Positions 1 to 5,744 of a stretch of DNA of 6,557 nucleotides are shown in pieces. The notes under the pieces were generated by a model that saw only the letters and a program-made list of their open reading frames with translations, was not told the DNA's origin and made no database searches. The stretch spans positions 1 to 6,557 of the forward strand of contig DATMMO010000266.1 of assembly GCA_035569695.1 (NCBI GenBank). The letters are read 5' to 3'. The position numbers were made by a program, and so were the translations under genes. Position 1 is the stretch's first letter. Each line of letters begins with the position of its first letter. Origin of the DNA: DASXMT01 sp035569695. Lineage in GTDB: Bacteria > Actinomycetota > Acidimicrobiia > Acidimicrobiales > RAAP-2.

Positions 1-307
1 CACCATCAAGGCCCCCCTGCGACGAGCCGTGATCGAGCGGGACCAGACCTGTGTCGTCCCCGGCTGTGATGTCCGTAACGGCCTCGAGATCGATCATCGC
101 ATCATCCCTGTGGTCGAGAACGGCGAGACGGCCCTGTGGAACCTGGCCCGGTTGTGCCGCCATCACCACCACCTGCGCCATCATCGCGGCTTCCGACTCG
201 AGGGCGGCCCGGGCGACTGGCAGTGGCTCCCACCCGAGAAATCACCGCCAGAGCACCTCGACGAATCAGATACTGACGACGACGATCGGCTGTTCAAACT
301 GGAATGA
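1..307 (+). CDS. HNH endonuclease-like protein, DUF222/HNH type, C-terminal part (5' end outside window)
   Basis: The reading frame is open from the first complete codon at 2 and ends at TGA 305-307, giving about 101 residues of a longer protein. A GTG at 29 is in frame, but it is probably internal because the coding sequence continues to the window edge. The visible part is an HNH nuclease domain. It has a CxxxxC zinc-knuckle pair (CVVPGC), then a core LEIDHRIIP with the Asp-His of the metal-binding beta-beta-alpha fold, an Asn in ALWNLARLC, and a closing Cys-Arg followed by four His. An RGFRLEGG stretch and an acidic tail (DESDTDDDD) follow. In actinobacteria this arrangement normally closes proteins with an N-terminal DUF222 domain, often present in many copies and of unclear role. 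Nuclease activity is inferred from the motif. It converges with serA, with 55 bp between the stop codons. Confidence 0.85.
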   Translation, partial: TIKAPLRRAVIERDQTCVVPGCDVRNGLEIDHRIIPVVENGETALWNLARLCRHHHHLRHHRGFRLEGGPGDWQWLPPEKSPPEHLDESDTDDDDRLFKLE

Positions 308-362
308 GCCGGCAAGGCCGCAGGCCGCCGCCGGACCAAGCGGGCTCAGCTCGGATGACCGA
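308..362. other. Short convergent intergenic gap between the HNH gene and serA
   Basis: This is 55 bp of very GC-rich sequence between two convergent stop codons. CCGGC at 309-313 can pair with GCCGG at 330-334 around a 16-nt loop, but no T-tract follows on either strand, so I do not call a terminator. I see nothing else here. Confidence 0.5.
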
Positions 363-1928
363 TCAGGATTGAACGGTGTGCACGTCGCTGATCCCGGGGG
401 CAGCACGGAGCCGGCTCAGGACATCGTCAGGAGCCAACCGATCCGTCGTCAACACCATCAGCGCGGTATGACCGGTGGCCGAGGGACCCACGGCCATCGA
501 GGAGATGGACACGTCGGCCTCACCGATAATGGTGCCGACGACACCGATCATGCCGGCCCGATCATCATTCCGGACGACCAGCATGTTGGGAGCCGGAGGA
601 ACCTCAACGGTGTGATCGTCGACCATGACCAGTCGGGGCTCGTTGCGAGCGCCAGTCAGCGTCCCGGCAACCGAGTGATCGCTGCTCCGCAAGGTGATGA
701 GGTTCACGTAGTCCTGGGCCGTGACCGTCGAGGTCTCCCGGATGACCAAGCCACGTTCGGCGGCCAGCTGAGGGGCGTTGACGTATGACACCGGCTCCTC
801 GGTCCCCGCGGCGAAGATCCCCTTGAGGATGGAGAGGGTCAGGATTCCAGTGCCGGCTCCGGCCAGACCGCCCTGGTACTCAATGTCCAGAGTGTCAGGT
901 AGGCCGTCGTTGAGACACGAGAAGATCCGTCCGAGCTGCTCGGACAGGCCCATGAAGGGGCGCACCGTCTCGGACACGTCAGTGGCCGACACGTTCACGG
1001 CAAAGGGGACGAAGTCGCCGCTGAGGGCCAGAATGACCTGTTCGGCGATGGTCACCCCCGCCTTATCCTGCGCTTCGGCGGTCGAGGCCCCCAGGTGGGG
1101 GGCCACAATGACCGACGGCAGCTCGAAGAGAGGCGACTCGGTGGTCGGCTCCTTGGCGAACACGTCGAGGCCGGCCCCTTGGATCTGACCATCCTTGATG
1201 GCATCGGCCAAGGCGTCCTCGTCGACGATCCCACCCCGGGCGGTGTTGATGATCCGCAACCCTGGCTTGGCCTTGGCCAGCAGGTCGCGACCGAACAGAC
1301 CGATGGTGTCGGGTGTCTTGGGCAGGTGGATGGTGACGAAGTCCGCCTCGGCCACCAGCTCGTCGATGCCCATGAGCTCCACGCCCATGTGCTTGGCCCG
1401 ATCGGCCGAGACATAGGGGTCGTACGCCACCAGGTGCATCCCAAAGGCCATTGCTCGCTGGGCCACCAGGGCTCCCACCCGACCCAGGCCGACCACGCCG
1501 AGTGTCTTGCCGTACAGCTCGACGCCGGTCCACTTGGAGCGCTCCCACTTGCCTGCTACCAGAGCGGAATGGGCCTGGGGGATGTTGCGGGCCTGGGCCA
1601 ACAACAGGGCCATGGCCTGCTCGGCGGCGGACAGGATGTTCGACTGGGGAGCGTTCACCACCATGACGCCGCGGTCGGTGGCTGCGGTCACGTCGACGTT
1701 GTCGAGCCCGATCCCGGCTCGACCGACCACGATGAGATCGGTTCCTGCGTTGAGCACCTCGGCGGTGACCGTCGTGGCCGAACGGATGATCAGAGCGTCG
1801 GCCCCGACAATGGCCGAGACCAGCTCCTCAGGCGACAGGCCCAGCTGTTCATCCACCTCGTAGCCGGCCTCGGTCAGCAGATCGAGGCCTCGTTGCGCCA
1901 ACTTCTCGGTGACGAGCACCCTACCCAT
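363..1928 (-). CDS. serA: D-3-phosphoglycerate dehydrogenase (long, ASB + ACT type)
   Basis: SerA oxidises 3-phosphoglycerate to 3-phosphohydroxypyruvate with NAD+, the committed step of serine synthesis in the cytoplasm. The 521-aa product has the long-form order: split substrate-binding domain (about 1-98 and 285-310), Rossmann NAD domain with GLGRVG at 147-152, ASB domain (about 312-440) and a C-terminal ACT domain (about 448-519). Catalytic residues by family position are Arg231 (NTARGG), Glu260 (FAKEP) and His278 (PHLGAST). The length matches the roughly 528-aa mycobacterial enzyme. ATG at 1928 is chosen because MGRVLVTEKL fits the family N-terminus and a purine-rich ribosome-binding site precedes it. 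In the ACT domain Asp456 is kept, but Asn454 and Ser474 occupy positions where the mycobacterial enzyme has Tyr and Asn for serine binding, so feedback inhibition may differ. The gene lies 126 bp downstream of the aminotransferase gene on the same strand and may be co-transcribed with it. Confidence 0.97.
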   Translation of the reverse strand: MGRVLVTEKLAQRGLDLLTEAGYEVDEQLGLSPEELVSAIVGADALIIRSATTVTAEVLNAGTDLIVVGRAGIGLDNVDVTAATDRGVMVVNAPQSNILSAAEQAMALLLAQARNIPQAHSALVAGKWERSKWTGVELYGKTLGVVGLGRVGALVAQRAMAFGMHLVAYDPYVSADRAKHMGVELMGIDELVAEADFVTIHLPKTPDTIGLFGRDLLAKAKPGLRIINTARGGIVDEDALADAIKDGQIQGAGLDVFAKEPTTESPLFELPSVIVAPHLGASTAEAQDKAGVTIAEQVILALSGDFVPFAVNVSATDVSETVRPFMGLSEQLGRIFSCLNDGLPDTLDIEYQGGLAGAGTGILTLSILKGIFAAGTEEPVSYVNAPQLAAERGLVIRETSTVTAQDYVNLITLRSSDHSVAGTLTGARNEPRLVMVDDHTVEVPPAPNMLVVRNDDRAGMIGVVGTIIGEADVSISSMAVGPSATGHTALMVLTTDRLAPDDVLSRLRAAPGISDVHTVQS

Positions 1929-2013
1929 GGTGTTCCTTCCTCTCAGGCACGTCCCCAGCGCGCGTATGTAGATCAGGACTCTCTGACCAGAACTTCAGGC
2001 CAGGAGCCGACAT
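1921..2013 (-). other. Small upstream ORF in the serA leader, overlapping the serA start
   Basis: An ATG at 2013 opens a 30-codon frame that ends at TAG 1923-1921, overlapping the first 8 nt of serA in a different frame. The peptide begins MSAPGLKFWSES and is not notably rich in serine (3 of 30 residues). A G-run (GGGGG) lies only 2 nt before the ATG, too close for a good ribosome-binding site. The position would permit translational coupling to serA, but an open frame of this length is expected by chance in such GC-rich DNA. Coding status is unproven. Confidence 0.2.
1933..1943 (-). promoter_or_regulatory. Ribosome-binding site of serA
   Basis: On the minus strand the sequence AGAGGAAGGAA lies here, with its last base 4 nt before the serA ATG at 1928. 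The AGGAAGG core is a good partial match to the anti-Shine-Dalgarno sequence and supports this start. It contrasts with the divergent serC and aminotransferase starts, which have no such signal. Confidence 0.7.
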
Positions 2014-2033
2014 GACCCCCTGTGGACGTGCCT
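1945..2033. repeat. Long-range inverted repeat bracketing the serA leader
   Basis: AGGCACGTCC at 1945-1954 is the exact reverse complement of GGACGTGCCT at 2024-2033. Allowing one mismatch, the arms extend to 14 positions (1945-1958 with 2020-2033), with 61 nt between them. In serA mRNA the 3' arm would end one base upstream of the purine-rich ribosome-binding site, so the pairing could close a leader structure. Each arm could instead be a half-site for a regulator. No T-tract follows, so a simple terminator is unlikely. Function is inference. Confidence 0.4.
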
Positions 2034-2045
2034 CGCGTGCCTCGA

Positions 2046-2053
2046 CCCTAGGG
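2046..2053. repeat. 8-bp palindrome just after the aminotransferase stop
   Basis: CCCTAGGG is a perfect palindrome 1 bp beyond the TAG stop (2055-2057) of the aminotransferase gene. It is too short for a terminator and lacks a T-tract. It may be chance. Confidence 0.2.
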
Positions 2054-2054
2054 C

Positions 2055-3296
2055 CTAGCTCGCTTCGCCGAACAACTTCGACAGTCGGGTGACCCCCTCA
2101 ACCAGGTTCTCGTCACCCAATGCGTACGACATCCGGAAATACCCCGGGGCGCCGAACGCCTCGCCCGGGACCACCGCCACCTTGGCCTCGTCGATGGCCA
2201 GCTCAGCCAGCTCGGCGCTGGAGGCGGGGCGTCGGCCTCGGAACTCCCGGCCTATGAGCCCCTTCACGGAGGGGAAGGCGTAAAAGGCCCCCTTGGGCTC
2301 GATACAGGAGACCCCGTCGATCTCGTTCAGCATGGCGTGGATGGTGCGCCGGCGACGGTCGAAGGCCTCCCGCATCGCCGACGCCGCCGTCAGGTCGCCG
2401 GCCACCGCGGCCAGCGCGGCCCGCTGAGAGACATTGGCCACGTTCGACGTCTCGTGAGACTGGAGGTTTGTCGCCGCCGTCACCACGTCGGTAGGACCGA
2501 TCATCCAGCCCACCCGCCACCCGGTCATGGCGTAGGTCTTGGCCACGCCGTTGACCACGATGCAGCGATCGACCAGCTCTGGCACGACCACCGGCATGGA
2601 ATGGTGCTCGACCCCGTCGTAGGTGAGGTGCTCGTAGATCTCGTCGGTGACGACCCAGATGTGATGGTCCACGGCCCACTGCCCGATGGCCTCGATCTCC
2701 TGGCGCGGATAGACCGACCCGGTGGGGTTCGACGGTGAGACGAAGAGCAGCACCTTGGTCTTCTCGGTCCGGGCCGCTTCGATTTGGGCCACCGAGACCC
2801 GGAACTCGCTCGACTCGTCGGTGGGGATGACCACGGGAACGCCACCGGCCAGAGCGATCGACTCGGGATAGGTGGTCCAATAGGGGGCAGGCAGCAGGAC
2901 CTCGTCGCCGGGGTCGCACAGCACGGCGAAGGCGTTGGCGATGGCCTGCTTGCCCCCGTTGGTCACCAGGATCTGGGAGGGCGTGACTTCCAGGCCCGAG
3001 TCGCGGCGGCTCTTCGCCACCAGGGCCTCCCGGAGGGCGGGCAGCCCCCCGGTCGGGCTGTACTTGTGGGTCTTTGGGTCCCGGCAGGCCACTACGGCCG
3101 CCTCCACGATGTGCTCGGGCGTGGGGAAGTCGGGCTCGCCGGCACCGAAGCCGATCACGTTCTCACCCTGGGCCTGGAGCGCCTTGGCTTTGGCGTCCAC
3201 AGCCAGGGTGGCCGAGGGGGAAACAGCAGCAATTCTCTTGGAGATCCGGTGCTCGGGAGCGGTGCCGCCCGGGCCGGTTTCGGTCTGCGTGGCCAT
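2055..3296 (-). CDS. aspC: Aspartate aminotransferase, PLP-dependent class I (AspC family Ib; aspartate/prephenate aminotransferase possible)
   Basis: This is a PLP-dependent transaminase moving amino groups between aspartate and 2-oxoglutarate (oxaloacetate/glutamate). With the ATG at 3296 it has 413 residues, typical for the family. Visible landmarks are GAGEPDF (51-57), the cofactor-phosphate loop NGGKQA (113-118), Tyr139-Trp140 that stacks near PLP, SNPTG with Asn190, TDEIY with Asp218 against the pyridine nitrogen, Schiff-base Lys253 in VAKTYAMTGWRVGW, and Arg388 (YFRMSYALG) for the substrate carboxylate. It closely resembles remembered streptomycete AspC sequences. The related Thermus-type enzymes also use prephenate, so aromatic synthesis is an alternative role. 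The start is uncertain. ATG 3305 (MASMATQ...) would overlap the serC start codon, and the open frame reaches a GTG at 3362, but family alignment begins about 18 residues after Met 3296. No Shine-Dalgarno sequence precedes either ATG. Confidence 0.93.
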   Translation of the reverse strand: MATQTETGPGGTAPEHRISKRIAAVSPSATLAVDAKAKALQAQGENVIGFGAGEPDFPTPEHIVEAAVVACRDPKTHKYSPTGGLPALREALVAKSRRDSGLEVTPSQILVTNGGKQAIANAFAVLCDPGDEVLLPAPYWTTYPESIALAGGVPVVIPTDESSEFRVSVAQIEAARTEKTKVLLFVSPSNPTGSVYPRQEIEAIGQWAVDHHIWVVTDEIYEHLTYDGVEHHSMPVVVPELVDRCIVVNGVAKTYAMTGWRVGWMIGPTDVVTAATNLQSHETSNVANVSQRAALAAVAGDLTAASAMREAFDRRRRTIHAMLNEIDGVSCIEPKGAFYAFPSVKGLIGREFRGRRPASSAELAELAIDEAKVAVVPGEAFGAPGYFRMSYALGDENLVEGVTRLSKLFGEAS

Positions 3297-3345
3297 AGAT
3301 GCCATGATCGCATACGTGACCGACACCCCCGACATCACCATCCCC
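3270..3345. promoter_or_regulatory. Divergent start region of serC and the aminotransferase gene; promoters must lie within coding sequence
   Basis: The chosen start codons (ATG 3304 for serC, ATG 3296 for the aminotransferase) leave only 7 bp between the genes. If the aminotransferase used its other ATG at 3305, the two start codons would share bases of a single CATG. Neither side has a Shine-Dalgarno match within 15 nt, which fits leaderless mRNAs, common in actinobacteria. I looked for a TANNNT -10 element 6-8 nt upstream of each start and found no clear one. CATGAT at 3303-3308 before the alternative serC GTG (3316) is the nearest candidate and is weak. The placement is forced by geometry; the promoter positions are not resolved. 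Confidence 0.35.
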
Positions 3346-4458
3346 GACCACCTGCGACCCACCGATGGCCGGTTCGGTGCGGGCCCCTCGAAGGTCCGAC
3401 AGGACGCCGTCTCGGCCCTGGCCGATGCCGCACCCCGGTTCCTCGGGACCAGCCACCGCCAGAAGCCGGTGAAATCGATGGTGGGCAGCGTTCGCTCTGG
3501 CCTCCGCCAGCTGTTCTCCCTACCCGACGGCTACGAAGTGGTCCTGGGCAACGGAGGCACCACCACCTTCTGGGATGCAGCCACCTTCGGGCTCATCGAG
3601 CAGAAGAGCCAGCACCTGAGCTTCGGCGAGTTCTCCTCCAAGTTCGCCGCCGCTGCTTCCGCCGCCCCGCACGTGGGAGAGCCCGAGATCATCAAGTCCG
3701 AGGTGGGCACCCATCCCACCGCTGTGGCCCGGGACGACGTGGATCTCTACGCCCTCACCCACAATGAGACGTCGACCGGCGTCATGATGCCCATCGCCCG
3801 ACCGAAGGGTGCGGTGGCTCCGGCCGATGGTGGCGGCCTGGTGGCCGTGGACGCCACCTCGGGCGCAGGGGGGTTGCCCGTCGACCCCGCCGCCTTCGAC
3901 GCCTACTACTTCGCACCCCAGAAGTGCTTCGGCTCGGACGGTGGCCTGTGGATCGCCCTCTTGTCCCCCGCCGCCCTCGATCGGATCGCCCGGATCGGAG
4001 CCTCGGGCCGCTGGGTTCCCGCCTCCATGGACCTGACCGTCGCCGTGGACAACTCGCGGCTGGATCAGACCTACAACACGCCGGCCCTGGCCACCCTGTT
4101 TCTCCTGGACAACCAAGTGAAATGGTTCAACGACAACGGTGGCCTCACCTTCTCCACCGGACGGAGCGATCGGTCGGCCGAGATCCTCTACACCTGGGCC
4201 GACAACTCAGACTTCGCCCGGCCCTTCGTGGAGCGGGAAGAGGACCGTAGTCATGTGATCGCGACTATCGACCTGACCGATTCGATCGATGCAGCGACTG
4301 TGGCCGCAGTGCTCCGGGCCAACGGCATCGTCGACACCGAGCCGTACCGCAAGTTGGGGCGCAATCAGCTTCGCATCGCCATGTTCCCGGGCATCGACCC
4401 CGACGACGTGGCCTCGTTGTGCGCCTGCATCAACTACGTGGTCGGAGCGTTGGCCTAG
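3304..4458 (+). CDS. serC: Phosphoserine aminotransferase (mycobacterial type)
   Basis: SerC converts 3-phosphohydroxypyruvate and glutamate to O-phosphoserine and 2-oxoglutarate, the step after SerA. The 384-aa product aligns end to end with the remembered M. tuberculosis SerC. Shared blocks include DGRFGAGPSKVR near residue 21, GTSHR (48-52), LGNGG (81-85) and HNETSTG (153-159). Further on are DATSGAGG (183-190), the PLP-binding Lys207 in YYFAPQK, QTYNTP (255-260, phosphate binding) and EPYRKLGRNQLR (346-357). The frame stays open far upstream through the antisense of the aminotransferase gene, but homology starts only around residue 18. ATG 3304 gives an N-terminus about the same length as the mycobacterial one; GTG 3316 is the alternative. 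No Shine-Dalgarno sequence is visible. It is the only biosynthetic gene here on the plus strand, divergent from aspC and convergent with ilvC. SerB, the last enzyme of the pathway, is not in the window. Confidence 0.96.
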   Translation: MIAYVTDTPDITIPDHLRPTDGRFGAGPSKVRQDAVSALADAAPRFLGTSHRQKPVKSMVGSVRSGLRQLFSLPDGYEVVLGNGGTTTFWDAATFGLIEQKSQHLSFGEFSSKFAAAASAAPHVGEPEIIKSEVGTHPTAVARDDVDLYALTHNETSTGVMMPIARPKGAVAPADGGGLVAVDATSGAGGLPVDPAAFDAYYFAPQKCFGSDGGLWIALLSPAALDRIARIGASGRWVPASMDLTVAVDNSRLDQTYNTPALATLFLLDNQVKWFNDNGGLTFSTGRSDRSAEILYTWADNSDFARPFVEREEDRSHVIATIDLTDSIDAATVAAVLRANGIVDTEPYRKLGRNQLRIAMFPGIDPDDVASLCACINYVVGALA

Positions 4459-4505
4459 CGGCCGGATCCCGCGCCGGAGGGTCCTCGGCTGCCGGCACTC
4501 GAAAA

Positions 4506-4534
4506 CGGGGCGGCGTCTACTCGACACCGCCCCG
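4506..4534 (-). terminator. Terminator-like hairpin of the ilv operon; may also serve serC
   Basis: CGGGGCGGCGT (4506-4516) pairs with ACACCGCCCCG (4524-4534), 11 positions with one mismatch (4514/4526) and a 7-nt loop. AAAA at 4502-4505 becomes TTTT immediately 3' of the stem on the minus strand, giving intrinsic-terminator form for leftward transcripts, 180 nt after the ilvC stop. Reading rightward, the stem lies 47 nt after the serC stop but has no T-tract. A competing pairing of ACTCG (4497-4501) with CGAGT (4533-4537) is possible. Confidence 0.65.
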
Positions 4535-4578
4535 AGTCTCGATAGCAACTGACTCCAGATCCACCCGGGTTCAGGATT

Positions 4579-4605
4579 GGCGCCGATGAGGCCGACATCG
4601 GCGCC
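4579..4605. terminator. Second perfect hairpin in the serC/ilvC convergent gap
   Basis: GGCGCCGATG (4579-4588) and CATCGGCGCC (4596-4605) form a perfect 10-bp stem with a 7-nt loop. No T-tract follows on either strand, so it is not a classical intrinsic terminator. It could act as a T-less terminator, an RNA-end stabiliser or a transcription barrier between the convergent genes. Its place between two converging operons supports a 3'-end role; the mechanism is inference. Confidence 0.45.
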
Positions 4606-4649
4606 CGCCACAACTGCGGCCGTGCTCCGGCCCCAGCCTCGGGTCGGCC

Positions 4650-4717
4650 GTCCAGCTTCGAGCCAGTCCCAGCTTCAAGTCAGTCCCAGCTTCGAGTCAG
4701 TCCCAGCTTCGAGTCAG
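4650..4717. repeat. Four-copy 17-bp tandem repeat crossing the ilvC stop codon
   Basis: Four head-to-tail 17-bp units lie at 4650-4666, 4667-4683, 4684-4700 and 4701-4717, with consensus TCCCAGCTTCGAGTCAG. Units 3 and 4 are identical, unit 2 differs at one base and unit 1 at three. A degenerate fifth copy (4631-4647, 13 of 17 matching, all differences transitions) precedes them after a 2-bp offset. The last unit contains the ilvC stop codon (4714-4716). There are no unique spacers, so this is not a CRISPR array; it looks like a small minisatellite. Confidence 0.9.
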
Positions 4718-5739
4718 CCGCCCGAAACGTCCTGAATCCGCTCCTTGCCGGCGCTGATGAACGGCATCATGCCTCGGAGCTCCTCACCGACCTTCTCGAT
4801 GGGGTGGTCGAATCCGGCTTGGCGGAGCTTCGTGAAATTGGGCAGCCCGTTCTTGTTCTCATCCACCCATTCCTTGGCGAACGAGCCGTCCTGGATCTCG
4901 CCCAGGATCTTCCCCATCTCGTCCCGCACGGCCTGGTTGATCACCCGCGGGCCTCGGGTCAGGTCGCCGTACTCCGCCGTAGTGGAGATGGAGTAGCGCA
5001 TGCCGCTGATCCCCTGCTCGTACATGAGGTCGACGATGAGCTTCAGCTCGTGCAGGCACTCGAAGTAGGCGGACTCGGGCTGGTAGCCCGCCCCGACCAG
5101 GGTCTCGTACCCGGCCTGGACCAGCGCGGTCAGGCCCCCGCACAGCACGACCTGCTCACCGAAGAGATCGGTCTCGGTCTCCTCGGCGAAGGTGGTGTCG
5201 AGGACCCCGGCCCGCGTGGCTCCGATGCCGTGCGCGTAGGACAATGCCAAGGCGTGGGCCTTGCCCGAGGGATCGGCCTCCACCGCGACGAGGGACGGCA
5301 CGCCTCCACCTTCGGTGTAGGTCCGGCGCACCAGGTGGCCCGGTCCCTTGGGGGCAACCATGGCCACGTCGACGCCCTCGGGCGCGGTGATCAGCCCGAA
5401 GCGGATGTTGAAGCCGTGGGCGAAGAAGATGGCATCACCAGGCTTCAGGTTGGGGGCGATCGACTCCTCGTACACCGCAGCCTGCTCGGTGTCGGGCAGG
5501 AGGATCATGATGACGTCGGCCTCGGCCGCGGCTTGGTCGATGGGCAGGACGCGAAGACCCGCCTCTTCGGCCTTCTGCTTCGACCCGGATCCCTCCCGCA
5601 AGCCCACCCGCACGTCGACGCCCGACTCGGACAGGTTGAGGGCGTGGGCGTGGCCCTGGGAGCCGTAGCCGACGATCGCCACCTTTCGGCCTCCGATGAG
5701 GCTCGGATCGGCGTCCTTCTCGTAATACAGCGTGGCCAT
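4714..5739 (-). CDS. ilvC: Ketol-acid reductoisomerase, class I, NADPH-type
   Basis: IlvC isomerises and reduces acetolactate or acetohydroxybutyrate to the dihydroxy acids of valine and isoleucine synthesis, using Mg2+ and NADPH. The 341-aa product has class I (short form) length. The Rossmann domain carries GYGSQG (24-29). Arg48, Ser51 and Ser53 (LREGSGS) fit contacts to the NADPH 2'-phosphate, and FAHGFNIR contains His108. The KARI helical domain contains the metal ligands Asp191 and Glu195 (DLFGE) and Glu227 and Glu231 (FECLHEL), plus Ser252 (ISTTAEYGD). ATG 5739 is preferred because MATLYYEKDAD is the usual family N-terminus; it lies 5 nt after the ilvN stop. An in-frame TTG at 5748 overlaps the ilvN stop as TTGA and cannot be excluded. 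Only a weak AGG-containing site precedes the ATG, so coupling to ilvN translation is likely. The stop codon lies inside the 17-bp tandem repeat. Confidence 0.97.
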   Translation of the reverse strand: MATLYYEKDADPSLIGGRKVAIVGYGSQGHAHALNLSESGVDVRVGLREGSGSKQKAEEAGLRVLPIDQAAAEADVIMILLPDTEQAAVYEESIAPNLKPGDAIFFAHGFNIRFGLITAPEGVDVAMVAPKGPGHLVRRTYTEGGGVPSLVAVEADPSGKAHALALSYAHGIGATRAGVLDTTFAEETETDLFGEQVVLCGGLTALVQAGYETLVGAGYQPESAYFECLHELKLIVDLMYEQGISGMRYSISTTAEYGDLTRGPRVINQAVRDEMGKILGEIQDGSFAKEWVDENKNGLPNFTKLRQAGFDHPIEKVGEELRGMMPFISAGKERIQDVSGG

Positions 5740-5744
5740 CGGGC

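Larger units (their letters stand above)
4459..4713. other. Convergent intergenic region between serC and ilvC
   Basis: This 255-bp gap contains two hairpins (4506-4534 and 4579-4605) and the tandem repeat block, listed separately. Outside these it is GC-rich with several CGGCCG and CCGG self-complementary tetra- to hexamers. I see no tRNA, convincing small ORF or mobile-element end. Confidence 0.7.

Noticed and set aside
308..362. Convergent intrinsic terminator between the HNH gene and serA
   Set aside because: The only stem is 5 bp with a 16-nt loop and no T-tract on either strand.
51..788. 245-aa plus-strand open frame over the HNH gene and the serA 3' end
   Set aside because: It crosses two well-supported genes in other frames, has low-complexity composition and no recognisable motif; a GC-rich shadow frame.
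1095..2015. 306-aa plus-strand open frame antisense to serA
   Set aside because: Gly/His/Asp-rich shadow typical of the antisense of a high-GC gene; no domain and no ribosome-binding site. serA itself is certain.
1929..2054. T-box, riboswitch or serine-codon attenuator upstream of serA
   Set aside because: I see no T-box motif, no recognised riboswitch core, no run of serine codons and no terminator with T-tract; only the inverted repeat is supported.
2935..3303. Upstream extension of the serC frame by 123 codons through the antisense of the aminotransferase gene
   Set aside because: The extension has no homology to SerC N-termini and is Arg/Ala/Ser-rich antisense sequence; the family N-terminus aligns from ATG 3304 onward.
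3363..4458. Frameshift or decay of serC given its odd orientation
   Set aside because: The protein is full length with all key blocks, including the PLP lysine at residue 207; no break seen.
4650..4717. Possible CRISPR array
   Set aside because: The 17-bp units are directly abutting with no spacers, and no cas gene is present.
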